From: Deltaproteobacteria bacterium
Lineage (GTDB): Bacteria; Myxococcota; Polyangia; Haliangiales; Haliangiaceae
Reading direction: 5' to 3'
Assembly (NCBI GenBank): GCA_018262455.1
Contig: JAGSPR010000396.1
Location: forward strand, 1-6,194
DNA length: 6,194 nt
The stretch's first letter is position 1. Each line of letters starts with the position of its first letter. The notes beneath the pieces are model-generated. The model made no database searches. It was not told the origin of the DNA and worked only from the letters and a program-made list of their open reading frames with translations. Shown here piece after piece: positions 1 to 5,557 of this stretch. The position numbers were made by a program, and so were the translations under genes.

Positions 1-1034
1 TTGATCTTCTGGACGACCGAGGTGGTCTTGCCCTTGCTGACCGCGACGTTCGACCGCTCGACGGTCACGTCGCTGTAGTAGAACGCGAGCTGGTAGGTTC
101 CGGCGGGCAGGTCTCCGAGGACGTAGGAGCCGGACTCGTCGGTGATCGCGGTCTGGGTACCGTGCAGGGTGGGACTCGAGGCCACGACCGTGACTCCGGC
201 GAGCCTCTCGCCGGTCTTCGCGTCGCTGACCTGGCCAGCCACCTTGCCGGCCCCCGCGCCCGCGGCGGCCTTGCCGTCGCTGGCAACGCCCGTCGTGTTG
301 ATGCCGTCGACGACGTACGTGTTCTCCAGCGAGGTGGAACCGCTGAACGACACCCCGAGCGCGTCGCCCGCCATCTCCACGAGCTCCTCCGCCCCGGACG
401 ATTCGGAGTACGGCGACACCCCGGTCGGCGGCGCGACCGCGAACCTGTCCTCGCCCTGCAGCAGGTCGCGGTCGATCGAGCGCACGCTCCACAGGTCGTA
501 GCGAAACGCGAGGGCCGAGCTGGCCCCCACGCCGACCAGCACGCCCTTCCAGTCCTCCGTGGTGGTGTTGTCGACCACCGCCCAGCCCTCGAGCATGACC
601 TTGCCCTCCTTGCCCACCACGACCCGATAGCTCGGCTTCCACGCCGGGGCCTCGGTGACGTAGGTCAGCAGCACCTGCGCGTGCTTGGCCTCGGGAGTCT
701 CGAGCGTCATCGTGAGGTACGTCCCATCCTCGCTCTGGTTGCGCGGGATCGTGACCGAGAGCGGCTTCTTCGACGATCGATCGATGACCGTCAGGGACTT
801 GAGGAAGTCATCGACGCGGTCGCGCGGCACCCGCACCGTGACCTTGCCATCCTCGACGGTGGCGTTGCGCTCGTAGAACGCGACGCCATTGCGGTAGATG
901 ACGACGCGCCCGAGCACGCCGCCATCGATGTGGGAGTTGCCACGGTGGTGACAGCCGGCCAGCGCGGCGGCGACGACGACCCCCACGAGGGGGACCCTCC
1001 CCATGAGGTGGTTTCGATCCTTCAGGTTGCGCAT
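1..1034 (-). CDS. Lipoprotein with DUF4139-like region, TonB plug-like motif and carboxypeptidase-regulatory-like domain (partial, runs off left edge)
   Basis: The frame is open from the ATG at 1034 to base 1, giving 344 codons and no stop, so the C-terminus is outside the window. Residues 12-28 form a lipoprotein signal ending in the lipobox LAGC (Cys28), so the mature protein is probably membrane-anchored in the envelope. The second Met (codon 11, position 1004) would give a more typical signal peptide; neither start has a clear Shine-Dalgarno. Residues about 44-200 resemble DUF4139/MuiA-type proteins: an N-terminal segment with VIYRNGVAFYER, then LTYVTEAPAWKPSYRV (123-138) and VVDNTTTEDWKGVLVGV (153-169), matching the family pattern of an A-W-x-P-x-Y strand followed by T-x-E-D-W. 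Residues 224-250 (GVSFSGSTSLENTYVVDGIN) read like the plug of myxobacterial TonB-dependent receptors. Residues about 264-342 look like a carboxypeptidase-regulatory-like beta-sandwich (GQVSDAKTGERLAGVTV, then DESGSYVLGDLPAGTYQL). The function is unknown; a surface-structural role is an inference. The gene lies 106 bp downstream of the E1 alpha gene on the same strand, with no obvious functional link. Confidence 0.8.
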   Translation of the reverse strand, partial: MRNLKDRNHLMGRVPLVGVVVAAALAGCHHRGNSHIDGGVLGRVVIYRNGVAFYERNATVEDGKVTVRVPRDRVDDFLKSLTVIDRSSKKPLSVTIPRNQSEDGTYLTMTLETPEAKHAQVLLTYVTEAPAWKPSYRVVVGKEGKVMLEGWAVVDNTTTEDWKGVLVGVGASSALAFRYDLWSVRSIDRDLLQGEDRFAVAPPTGVSPYSESSGAEELVEMAGDALGVSFSGSTSLENTYVVDGINTTGVASDGKAAAGAGAGKVAGQVSDAKTGERLAGVTVVASSPTLHGTQTAITDESGSYVLGDLPAGTYQLAFYYSDVTVERSNVAVSKGKTTSVVQKI

Positions 1035-1140
1035 GCCCCATCTACGCGCGCCCCAGGCGGCCGATCCACGGCAGCCCCCTGACGCCTCGTGGCGCTCGCG
1101 TTCGCGCTGCGGTGTCGCACCGGGCGCGCTGTCGCATGCG

Positions 1141-2292
1141 TCAGTGGTGATGCGTCGACTTCGCGCGAGGCCCGGCCGCGAGCTCGGCGAGTTGTTCCCG
1201 GAGCAGCCAGGTCGGCTCCTCGTAGACATCGTCGATCAGGGTCGACAGCACCGGCACAGCGATCGCCTCCTGCCGCGCGATCGCCTCACGGACCTCGGCC
1301 TCGAGCGCCTCGGCGGCCTGCTCGCGGGCTCCGGGGGTGAGCCAGCCTCGGCGCAGCATGTACGTCTCGAGCCGGCGGATCGGATCGCGCTGTCCCTTCC
1401 ACACCTCGGTCACCGACTCGTCGCGGTAGCGAGACGGGTCGTCCGAGGACGTGTGGGCGCTGACCCGGTACGTGACGAGCTCGAGGAAGGTCGGGCCGTC
1501 TCCGCGCCGGGCCTTGTCGGCGGCGTACTTCACGGCGTGATAGACCGCGAGCACGTCGTTGCCATCGGCGCGGATCGCCTCGATGCCGTAGCCGATTGCC
1601 TTGTGCGCGATCGTGGGCGCCGCGGTTTGCAGGCTGCCCGGGGTCGAGATCGCCCACTGGTTGTTCTGGCAGATCAGCACCACGGGGGCCTTCATCACGC
1701 CCGCGAAGTTCATCGCGACGTGGAAGTCGCCCTCGCTGGTGCCGCCGTCGCCCATGAAGCCGAAGCTGACCTTGCGATCGCCGGCGATCTTCATCGCCAT
1801 CGCGATCCCCACCGCGTGCGGGATCTGGGTCGACACGCACGACGACATCACGACGTAGTGGTGCGCGCGGTCGCACGGGTGACACGGCATCTGGCGGCCC
1901 TTGGTGGGATCCGCGGCGTTGCCGAAGATCTGGGCGATGTACGAGTCGAGCGTCAGCCCGCGAAACAGCCCGACGCCCGCCTCGCGCAGCGCCGGGACGA
2001 TCCAGTCCTCCGGCTCGCTCGCCGCCGCGGAGCCCACGATCGCCGCTTCCTGACCCACGGCTTCGCCGTAGAACCCGATCCGACCCTGACGCTGGAGCGC
2101 CATCATCCGGGCGTCGGTCACGCGGATGCGCAGCATGCCTTCGAACAGCTTCTGCGCGAAGCTGCGGTCGAGCGTGATCAGCGCGGCTTCGTCGGTCGGC
2201 GTGCCGTCCTCGCGGAGCAGCTGATACAGCCCGCTGATCTTCGCCTCGTCATCGCTGTCGAGGTAGCCGCTCGAGGCAGTCGCGTGCGCCAT
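1141..2292 (-). CDS. Thiamine-diphosphate-dependent 2-oxoacid dehydrogenase E1 component, alpha subunit (branched-chain type)
   Basis: This complete 383-residue protein has the usual length for bacterial E1 alpha. In this family, E1 alpha pairs with E1 beta to decarboxylate a 2-oxoacid and pass the acyl group to the lipoyl domain of E2, in the cytoplasm. The ThDP/Mg motif is clear: GDGGTSEGDFH at 181-191, then NNQWAIS at 210-216. The active-site loop SAHTSSDDPSRYR (278-290) matches the H-x-S-S/T-D-D-x-x-x-Y-R loop typical of branched-chain 2-oxoacid dehydrogenases, so branched-chain substrates are more likely than pyruvate, though a pyruvate enzyme cannot be excluded. The conserved N-terminal helix (LFEGMLRIRVTDARMMALQRQGRIGFY, about 49-75) and GEAVGQEAA (76-84) are present. 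The C-terminus ends in three His. E1 alpha is usually followed by E1 beta, but here the next gene is an unrelated lipoprotein and the upstream gene is divergent, so the partner must be encoded elsewhere. No strong ribosome binding site precedes the ATG. Confidence 0.93.
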   Translation of the reverse strand: MAHATASSGYLDSDDEAKISGLYQLLREDGTPTDEAALITLDRSFAQKLFEGMLRIRVTDARMMALQRQGRIGFYGEAVGQEAAIVGSAAASEPEDWIVPALREAGVGLFRGLTLDSYIAQIFGNAADPTKGRQMPCHPCDRAHHYVVMSSCVSTQIPHAVGIAMAMKIAGDRKVSFGFMGDGGTSEGDFHVAMNFAGVMKAPVVLICQNNQWAISTPGSLQTAAPTIAHKAIGYGIEAIRADGNDVLAVYHAVKYAADKARRGDGPTFLELVTYRVSAHTSSDDPSRYRDESVTEVWKGQRDPIRRLETYMLRRGWLTPGAREQAAEALEAEVREAIARQEAIAVPVLSTLIDDVYEEPTWLLREQLAELAAGPRAKSTHHH

Positions 2293-2298
2293 CCGCGC

Positions 2299-2327
2299 AA
2301 TCTAGCGGCGCGGCGCCGACGCGTAAA
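2299..2327 (-). promoter_or_regulatory. Possible sigma70-type promoter for the E1 alpha gene
   Basis: Read on the minus strand, TTTACG (2327-2322) and TAGATT (2304-2299) each match four of six bases of the -35 and -10 consensus and are separated by exactly 17 nt. Only six bases (GCGCGG) lie between the -10 box and the ATG, so a start site at the normal distance would fall at or next to the ATG. That would make the mRNA leaderless or nearly so, which fits the lack of a Shine-Dalgarno. In GC-rich DNA such matches also arise by chance. Confidence 0.3.
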
Positions 2328-2401
2328 GCTCGCCGGACGAGGCAAGCGCATGCAAGGTCGCCCCCCTGCGTGGGAACCCGAGGCTCGTCGTCATGCGCGT
2401 A

Positions 2402-2419
2402 GCTGATACAGCTATCAGC
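2402..2419. promoter_or_regulatory. Perfect inverted repeat in the divergent gap, candidate operator
   Basis: GCTGATA (2402-2408) and TATCAGC (2413-2419) are exact reverse complements around the four-base centre CAGC. The site is near the middle of the 247-bp gap between the divergent E1 alpha (start 2292) and lipoprotein (start 2540) genes. It is locally AT-richer than its surroundings, as expected for a dimeric regulator's operator. It could also be a short hairpin, but it has no T-tract and lies at the end of no gene. No regulator gene is nearby. The rest of the gap shows no convincing promoter for the plus-strand gene. Confidence 0.4.
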
Positions 2420-2539
2420 GCGGACGCAGGTCATCGCCCTCGCCAGTGGCGACTCCAGTGGCCGGGAGGTCCCCACGGAAAGCCTTGACCTTCGTGGGTG
2501 TTGCGTCGGGCCCGAACATTGCTCGTGGCCGCGCCATCC

Positions 2540-4024
2540 ATGAAGACGATCCTTGGAGTGACTTCGCGCTCGCTGATCTTCCTGAGCCTGGTTTCGGCCT
2601 GCTCCACCTCGGACGACGACATCTGGTATCCACCGACCGATCCAGGCGGCAAGGCCGACGCGGTCAGCACGATCCGCGGTAGCGACATCCCGTCGGCATT
2701 CGTCGACGCGTCGAAGCCCTACCTGCTGTCTCGCCGGATCGATCGGCTGAACGACGTCGGGGCGCTCGACGCGGTCGAGGCGCGGCTCGCGCTGCGGATC
2801 GACGGGATCATCGCCAACATGCCCAGCGATGGCCGGCTGCACCTCGCCGAGCTGGTGCGGATGGAGGATCCATCGATCCACGACAGCCTGTTCCCCGACG
2901 AGCTCGCGGCGCTGCCACGGCTGTGGAAGAAGGTCGAGGCGCCGTCGACCAACGACCTCGTCGTGGGACCCGACATCGCGTTCGGCGTCGTCGACACCGG
3001 GACGCCGCCCGGGCCCGCCGTCCCGCCCCCGTCGCTCGACATCGCATCGCTCGTGGCCGAGCTCGGCACGGCCGCGAGCCGGCTGCAGAACCTGTTCAAC
3101 AGCGACCACAACGCCACAACCGTGACCCTCGCTGACCTCGGCAACGCGGTCGCCAATCCGGGTGCATTCACGACCGCGGAGATCGTCGCGTTCGGCAAGC
3201 TCCAGGCGCTGTTCCGCGAGCAGGCGGTCGCGCAGGCCGATGCCACGCTGGCGGTCTCGCCCCCGCCGGGGCCGTTCGCCCGCGACGCCACGCTCGGACC
3301 GGTCACGCTGCACATGGCGGGCACGACGAGCTACGAGGAGGATCGCGAGGCGTTCTCCAGCACCTTGCAGCTGCGGCTCACCGGGAAGCAGATCCACACC
3401 ACGACGGCCACGCTCCCGGCCGACAGCAAGGTGATCGTGATCGAGAAGGCCACGTCGATCGAGACCGTGTTCGGTGTCGGCGACGTCCCCGATCTGCAAG
3501 GTGGCGCCCACGTGTTCGAGGTCTGGCGCGCGGGCCAGCGCGTGTTCGCGACCAACGCGACGCTACCGGATGAGACCCGGACGGCGACCGTGGATCTCGC
3601 GGACAAGCTCGACTACACGCTGGTCGCGGGACTCACCCCGCTCGTTCGCAACCTCGTGACCACGACGGTCGGCAGCTCGACGCTCGTGACCCACCACACG
3701 TTCGACAAGACGGTGATCGCGCCGACCGGCATGGTGAACGACTTCGTGCTCACGCGGACGGCCACGCCGAAGGTCTCGATCCCGGTCGGGCGCTACGCGT
3801 TCCCGCAGGGTAACGTCACGCTGCTGGTGTTTCCGAACAACGTGCTCTGGGTCGTGAAGAACGGCCAGACCGCTCGGCTGTTGCCGATCGGGAACTCCAG
3901 CACGAACCCGACGCGGTTCTCGAACTCGGGCCTGGGCGTCAGCTTCGATGCCTCCTCGAGCATGTTGAGCGGTAACTCGCCGTCGTTCTCCGCGATCGTG
4001 ACGGCGTCGATGCGCGACATCTGA
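2540..4024 (+). CDS. Putative lipoprotein of unknown function with duplicated helical module
   Basis: From the ATG at 2540 the protein has 494 residues and opens with a lipoprotein signal whose hydrophobic stretch (11-20, SLIFLSLVSA) ends at Cys21 in the lipobox VSAC, followed by an acidic linker (STSDDD). A GTG at 2498 would add 14 residues and bury the signal, so the ATG is preferred; neither start has a good Shine-Dalgarno. An early GGKAD motif (36-40) is followed by a helix-rich part. Two segments share a pattern: 97-132 (DGRLHLAEL, then FPDELAALPRLWK) and about 190-226 (TTVTLADL, then FTTAEIVAFGKLQALF). A proline-rich linker (154-165) lies between them. The C-terminal half (about 254-494) is rich in Thr, Val and Ser and looks like beta-strands; 412-443 (SIPVGRYAFPQGNVTLLV, then NVLWVVKNGQT) could be an antiparallel sheet. 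I do not recognise a known family. It is presumably an envelope or surface protein. The gene stands alone, divergent from E1 alpha, and its codon use resembles that of its neighbours. Confidence 0.8.
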   Translation: MKTILGVTSRSLIFLSLVSACSTSDDDIWYPPTDPGGKADAVSTIRGSDIPSAFVDASKPYLLSRRIDRLNDVGALDAVEARLALRIDGIIANMPSDGRLHLAELVRMEDPSIHDSLFPDELAALPRLWKKVEAPSTNDLVVGPDIAFGVVDTGTPPGPAVPPPSLDIASLVAELGTAASRLQNLFNSDHNATTVTLADLGNAVANPGAFTTAEIVAFGKLQALFREQAVAQADATLAVSPPPGPFARDATLGPVTLHMAGTTSYEEDREAFSSTLQLRLTGKQIHTTTATLPADSKVIVIEKATSIETVFGVGDVPDLQGGAHVFEVWRAGQRVFATNATLPDETRTATVDLADKLDYTLVAGLTPLVRNLVTTTVGSSTLVTHHTFDKTVIAPTGMVNDFVLTRTATPKVSIPVGRYAFPQGNVTLLVFPNNVLWVVKNGQTARLLPIGNSSTNPTRFSNSGLGVSFDASSSMLSGNSPSFSAIVTASMRDI

Positions 4025-4064
4025 ACCACCGATCCGCGCTGCTCGCGCGGTCGGGCCGTTGCGG

Positions 4065-4090
4065 CTCGAGTGCCGGCGCTGGCGCTCGAG
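4065..4090 (+). terminator. Hairpin 41 nt after the lipoprotein stop, possible terminator
   Basis: CTCGAGTGCC (4065-4074) pairs with GGCGCTCGAG (4081-4090) over ten base pairs with one G-U pair, around a six-base loop GGCGCT. It lies just past the stop at 4022-4024 and before the DJ-1 remnant. No T-tract follows, so it is not a textbook intrinsic terminator; it may stop transcription with Rho or protect the mRNA 3' end. Confidence 0.4.
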
Positions 4091-4102
4091 GCCGTGCGCT
4101 GA

Positions 4103-4381
4103 TCCCAGACCGCGTGCGTGGTCCTGGTCACCGGGAAGAAATGGACGGGCTTCGCCGACTCCGAAGAGGACATCGCCGACAAGGCGGTCGGGAAGAAGAT
4201 CCAGCCCTATCGCATCGAGGACGAGGCGCGAAGAATGAAGAATACGACCTTCGTCGTGAAGCCCGCCTTCACCCCGTTCGCGCTTGCCGATGGCAACCTC
4301 ATCACCGGCCAGCAACAGAACAGCGGCGCCGAGGCGGCCAAGCTCGTCATCCATCAACTCGAGCAGCGCAACGCGAAGTGA
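4103..4381 (+). pseudogene. C-terminal remnant of a DJ-1/PfpI (type 1 glutamine amidotransferase-like) gene
   Basis: The frame is open from just after an in-frame TGA (4100-4102) to the stop at 4379-4381. The first possible start is a GTG at 4118 with no Shine-Dalgarno, giving 87 residues. The sequence resembles the last third of Hsp31/HchA-like DJ-1/PfpI proteins: TGKKWTGFADSEED (5-18 from the GTG), then PYRIEDEARR (30-39) and the tail DGNLITGQQQNSG (58-70), which in this family lies near the C-terminus of proteins of about 220-280 residues. The nucleophilic Cys with its elbow, and most of the Rossmann-like core, are absent. The 93 bp between the lipoprotein stop and the GTG contain no recognisable N-terminal part in any frame I read. 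I infer a decayed or truncated gene with no catalytic activity. The coding frame is otherwise intact and the residues conserved, so the truncation may be recent. A short expressed protein cannot be excluded. Confidence 0.72.
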
Positions 4382-4445
4382 CCGAGCAGGGATCCGTGCC
4401 CGAACCTCGGTCACCAACTCCCGAGCCCGCTCCTGGCGACGCATG

Positions 4446-4471
4446 AAAGCTGACGTTCCGTTGTCAGCTTT
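4446..4471. repeat. Perfect 9-bp inverted repeat between the DJ-1 remnant and the VOC gene (terminator or operator)
   Basis: AAAGCTGAC (4446-4454) and GTCAGCTTT (4463-4471) are exact reverse complements around the eight-base loop GTTCCGTT. The site is 65 bp past the DJ-1 remnant stop and 60 bp before the VOC start. The AAA/TTT ends with a GC core resemble a weak, possibly bidirectional intrinsic terminator, though only three T follow the stem. The symmetry and the position upstream of a gene with a strong ribosome binding site also fit an operator. A -35-like TTGTCA (4461-4466) overlaps the right arm, but no matching -10 box was seen. Confidence 0.5.
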
Positions 4472-4517
4472 GACGTCGCACTCCCGTGGACGGCCATGGG
4501 CGATCCATTACCGTGTC

Positions 4518-4524
4518 GAGGAGG
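4518..4524 (+). promoter_or_regulatory. Strong Shine-Dalgarno for the VOC gene
   Basis: GAGGAGG is followed by six bases (AAACAC) and then the ATG at 4531. It decides the start: the upstream in-frame ATG at 4486 has no such signal and would add 15 residues unlike the family's N-terminus. Confidence 0.85.
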
Positions 4525-4530
4525 AAACAC

Positions 4531-4977
4531 ATGGCAACCAAGATCAAGCGTCCCGAAGGCCACCACAGCGTCACGCCGGGGTTCTCGTGCCCCAGCGCCG
4601 CGAAGGTGATCACGTTTCTCGAGCAAGCGTTCGGCGGCAAGGTCGTCGACCGCTACGACGGCCCCGGCGGCGCGGTGATGCACGCCGAGGTCATGCTCGG
4701 TGACTCCGTCGTGATGATGGGCGAGCCGATGCCGGGCATGCCCGCGATGCCCGCCCAGCTATCGTATTACGTCGACGACGGCGACGCCGTCGACACGGCC
4801 TACAAGCGCGCGCTCGCGGCGGGCGCGACGTCGGAGGCCGAGCCGAAGAACCAGTTCTACGGCTATCGCAGCGCGACGGTGAAGGATCCCGGCGGCAACA
4901 AGTGGACGATCTGCGCGATCGTCGAGCAGGTGTCGAAGGAAGAGATGCACCGCCGCATGGCGAACATGAAGGGCTAA
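4531..4977 (+). CDS. VOC-superfamily protein, PhnB/glyoxalase-bleomycin-resistance-like
   Basis: This 148-residue protein has the usual length for PhnB-like vicinal-oxygen-chelate proteins, which pair two beta-alpha-beta-beta-beta modules. The first module starts at [10 protein letters not shown] (11-20), followed by the helix [20 protein letters not shown] (23-42) and the strand pair [17 protein letters not shown] (49-65). A Met/Pro-rich linker (67-74) leads to the second module: [24 protein letters not shown] (77-100), then [21 protein letters not shown] (107-127). The tail [10 protein letters not shown] (134-143) is also typical of this subgroup. The reaction cannot be told from sequence; family members include glyoxalases, dioxygenases and antibiotic-binding proteins, and this subgroup is mostly uncharacterised. 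No signal peptide, so cytoplasmic. It appears to be a single-gene unit, with the inverted repeat at 4446-4471 upstream. Its stop is separated by one base from the stop of the convergent gene, leaving no room for a terminator between them. Confidence 0.9.
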   Translation: MATKIKRPEGHHSVTPGFSCPSAAKVITFLEQAFGGKVVDRYDGPGGAVMHAEVMLGDSVVMMGEPMPGMPAMPAQLSYYVDDGDAVDTAYKRALAAGATSEAEPKNQFYGYRSATVKDPGGNKWTICAIVEQVSKEEMHRRMANMKG

Positions 4978-4978
4978 G

Positions 4979-5482
4979 TTAGCCGCGGCGCTCGGCTTGC
5001 TTCAGCCGGCGCCGCTCGATCGCGAGCCGGTCACTGGCATCCATCGCGACAGCCCGGTCCTTGCTGTTCGCTAGCTCGCTCAGCAACGCGAGCCTGGCCT
5101 GCGGTGTGCGCGCATGGCCCCATCGCTCGAGAGCGCTCGCTGCTTCGCCACTCCACGCAACGAGCTCCCGAAACAGGAGCTCCTGGTTGAAGAACCCGAT
5201 GAACCGCTGCCTGGCGCCGAACACCGGTCCGCAGATGACGTTCTGGACGATCTCGACGGTCGCCTTGCCGGGTCTGGCCCCCTTCAGGGGCGACTCCAGG
5301 GCGATCACCGCGAGCTTCGACTTGTCCTCCGGTGCCGACGTCACCGATGCGACGAGCACGCGCTGGGCACCATCGAACTCGGTGAACATGTCGACATGGA
5401 TCTTCGAGCAGGCCTCGGTTAGCCGGGGGCGTGACATCAGCGCCATCGCACAGATCGCGCAGCAGATGAGCATCCAACGCAT
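4979..5482 (-). CDS. Small secreted protein, possibly TIMP/netrin-like fold
   Basis: This 167-residue protein has an N-terminal hydrophobic segment (MLICCAICAMALM, 4-16) and a likely signal peptidase I site after LTEA (21-24), which would leave Cys25 as the first mature residue. The residues before Cys25 (T-E-A) do not make a lipobox, so lipid attachment is unlikely. The mature part contains RVLVASVTSAPED (41-53), a strand-rich LAVIALESPLKGARPGKATVEIV (57-79), then ICGPVFGARQRFIGFF (83-98). This order (N-terminal Cys, 'V-x-x-S-V', 'L-K-G', then C-G-x-x-F-x-x-G-x-x-x-x-x) resembles bacterial TIMP/netrin-like domains, where the first Cys and the C-G Cys (here 25 and 84) form a disulfide. The C-terminal third (about 104-167) is helical and charged, ending KQAERRG, and does not belong to that fold. 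The family assignment is by pattern only. A good Shine-Dalgarno supports the ATG at 5482. Confidence 0.75.
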   Translation of the reverse strand: MRWMLICCAICAMALMSRPRLTEACSKIHVDMFTEFDGAQRVLVASVTSAPEDKSKLAVIALESPLKGARPGKATVEIVQNVICGPVFGARQRFIGFFNQELLFRELVAWSGEAASALERWGHARTPQARLALLSELANSKDRAVAMDASDRLAIERRRLKQAERRG

Positions 5483-5489
5483 CTCGATA

Positions 5490-5495
5490 CCTCTC
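5490..5495 (-). promoter_or_regulatory. Shine-Dalgarno for the small secreted protein gene
   Basis: On the minus strand GAGAGG lies seven bases upstream of the ATG at 5482 (spacer TATCGAG). It supports this start over the next in-frame Met at codon 4. The 75-bp gap to the upstream AIM24-like gene leaves room for a promoter, but none is clear. Confidence 0.65.
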
Positions 5496-5557
5496 GTCGA
5501 ATCTGCCAGAAGTCGCGGCGTGCACCAAGGTCATTACTTGACGTGAGCGCTCGGTGG

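Noticed and set aside
162..1082. Plus-strand open frame (306 codons) opposite the left lipoprotein
   Set aside because: Same low-complexity Arg/His-rich composition; the minus-strand frame has a lipobox and recognisable domains.
1110..1122. Small hairpin CGGTG-TCG-CACCG between E1 alpha and the left lipoprotein
   Set aside because: A 5-bp stem with no T-tract is too weak to call a terminator in GC-rich DNA.
1003..2406. Long plus-strand open frame (467 codons) opposite E1 alpha
   Set aside because: The translation is Arg/His/Ala-rich without motifs and lies antisense to a clear E1 alpha; it is a shadow caused by G/C third positions.
2443..2462. Direct repeat CCAGTGGC with a 12-bp period
   Set aside because: Only two 8-bp copies, with no link to a promoter or to the nearby inverted repeat; plausible by chance.
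2249..4444. Minus-strand open frames of 420 and 293 codons opposite the unknown lipoprotein
   Set aside because: Both are Arg/Gly/Asp-rich and lack motifs; the plus-strand frame has a signal peptide and balanced composition.
5530..5542. Short inverted repeat GTCA-N5-TGAC upstream of the small secreted protein gene
   Set aside because: Four-base arms are expected by chance and no regulator or promoter element supports it.
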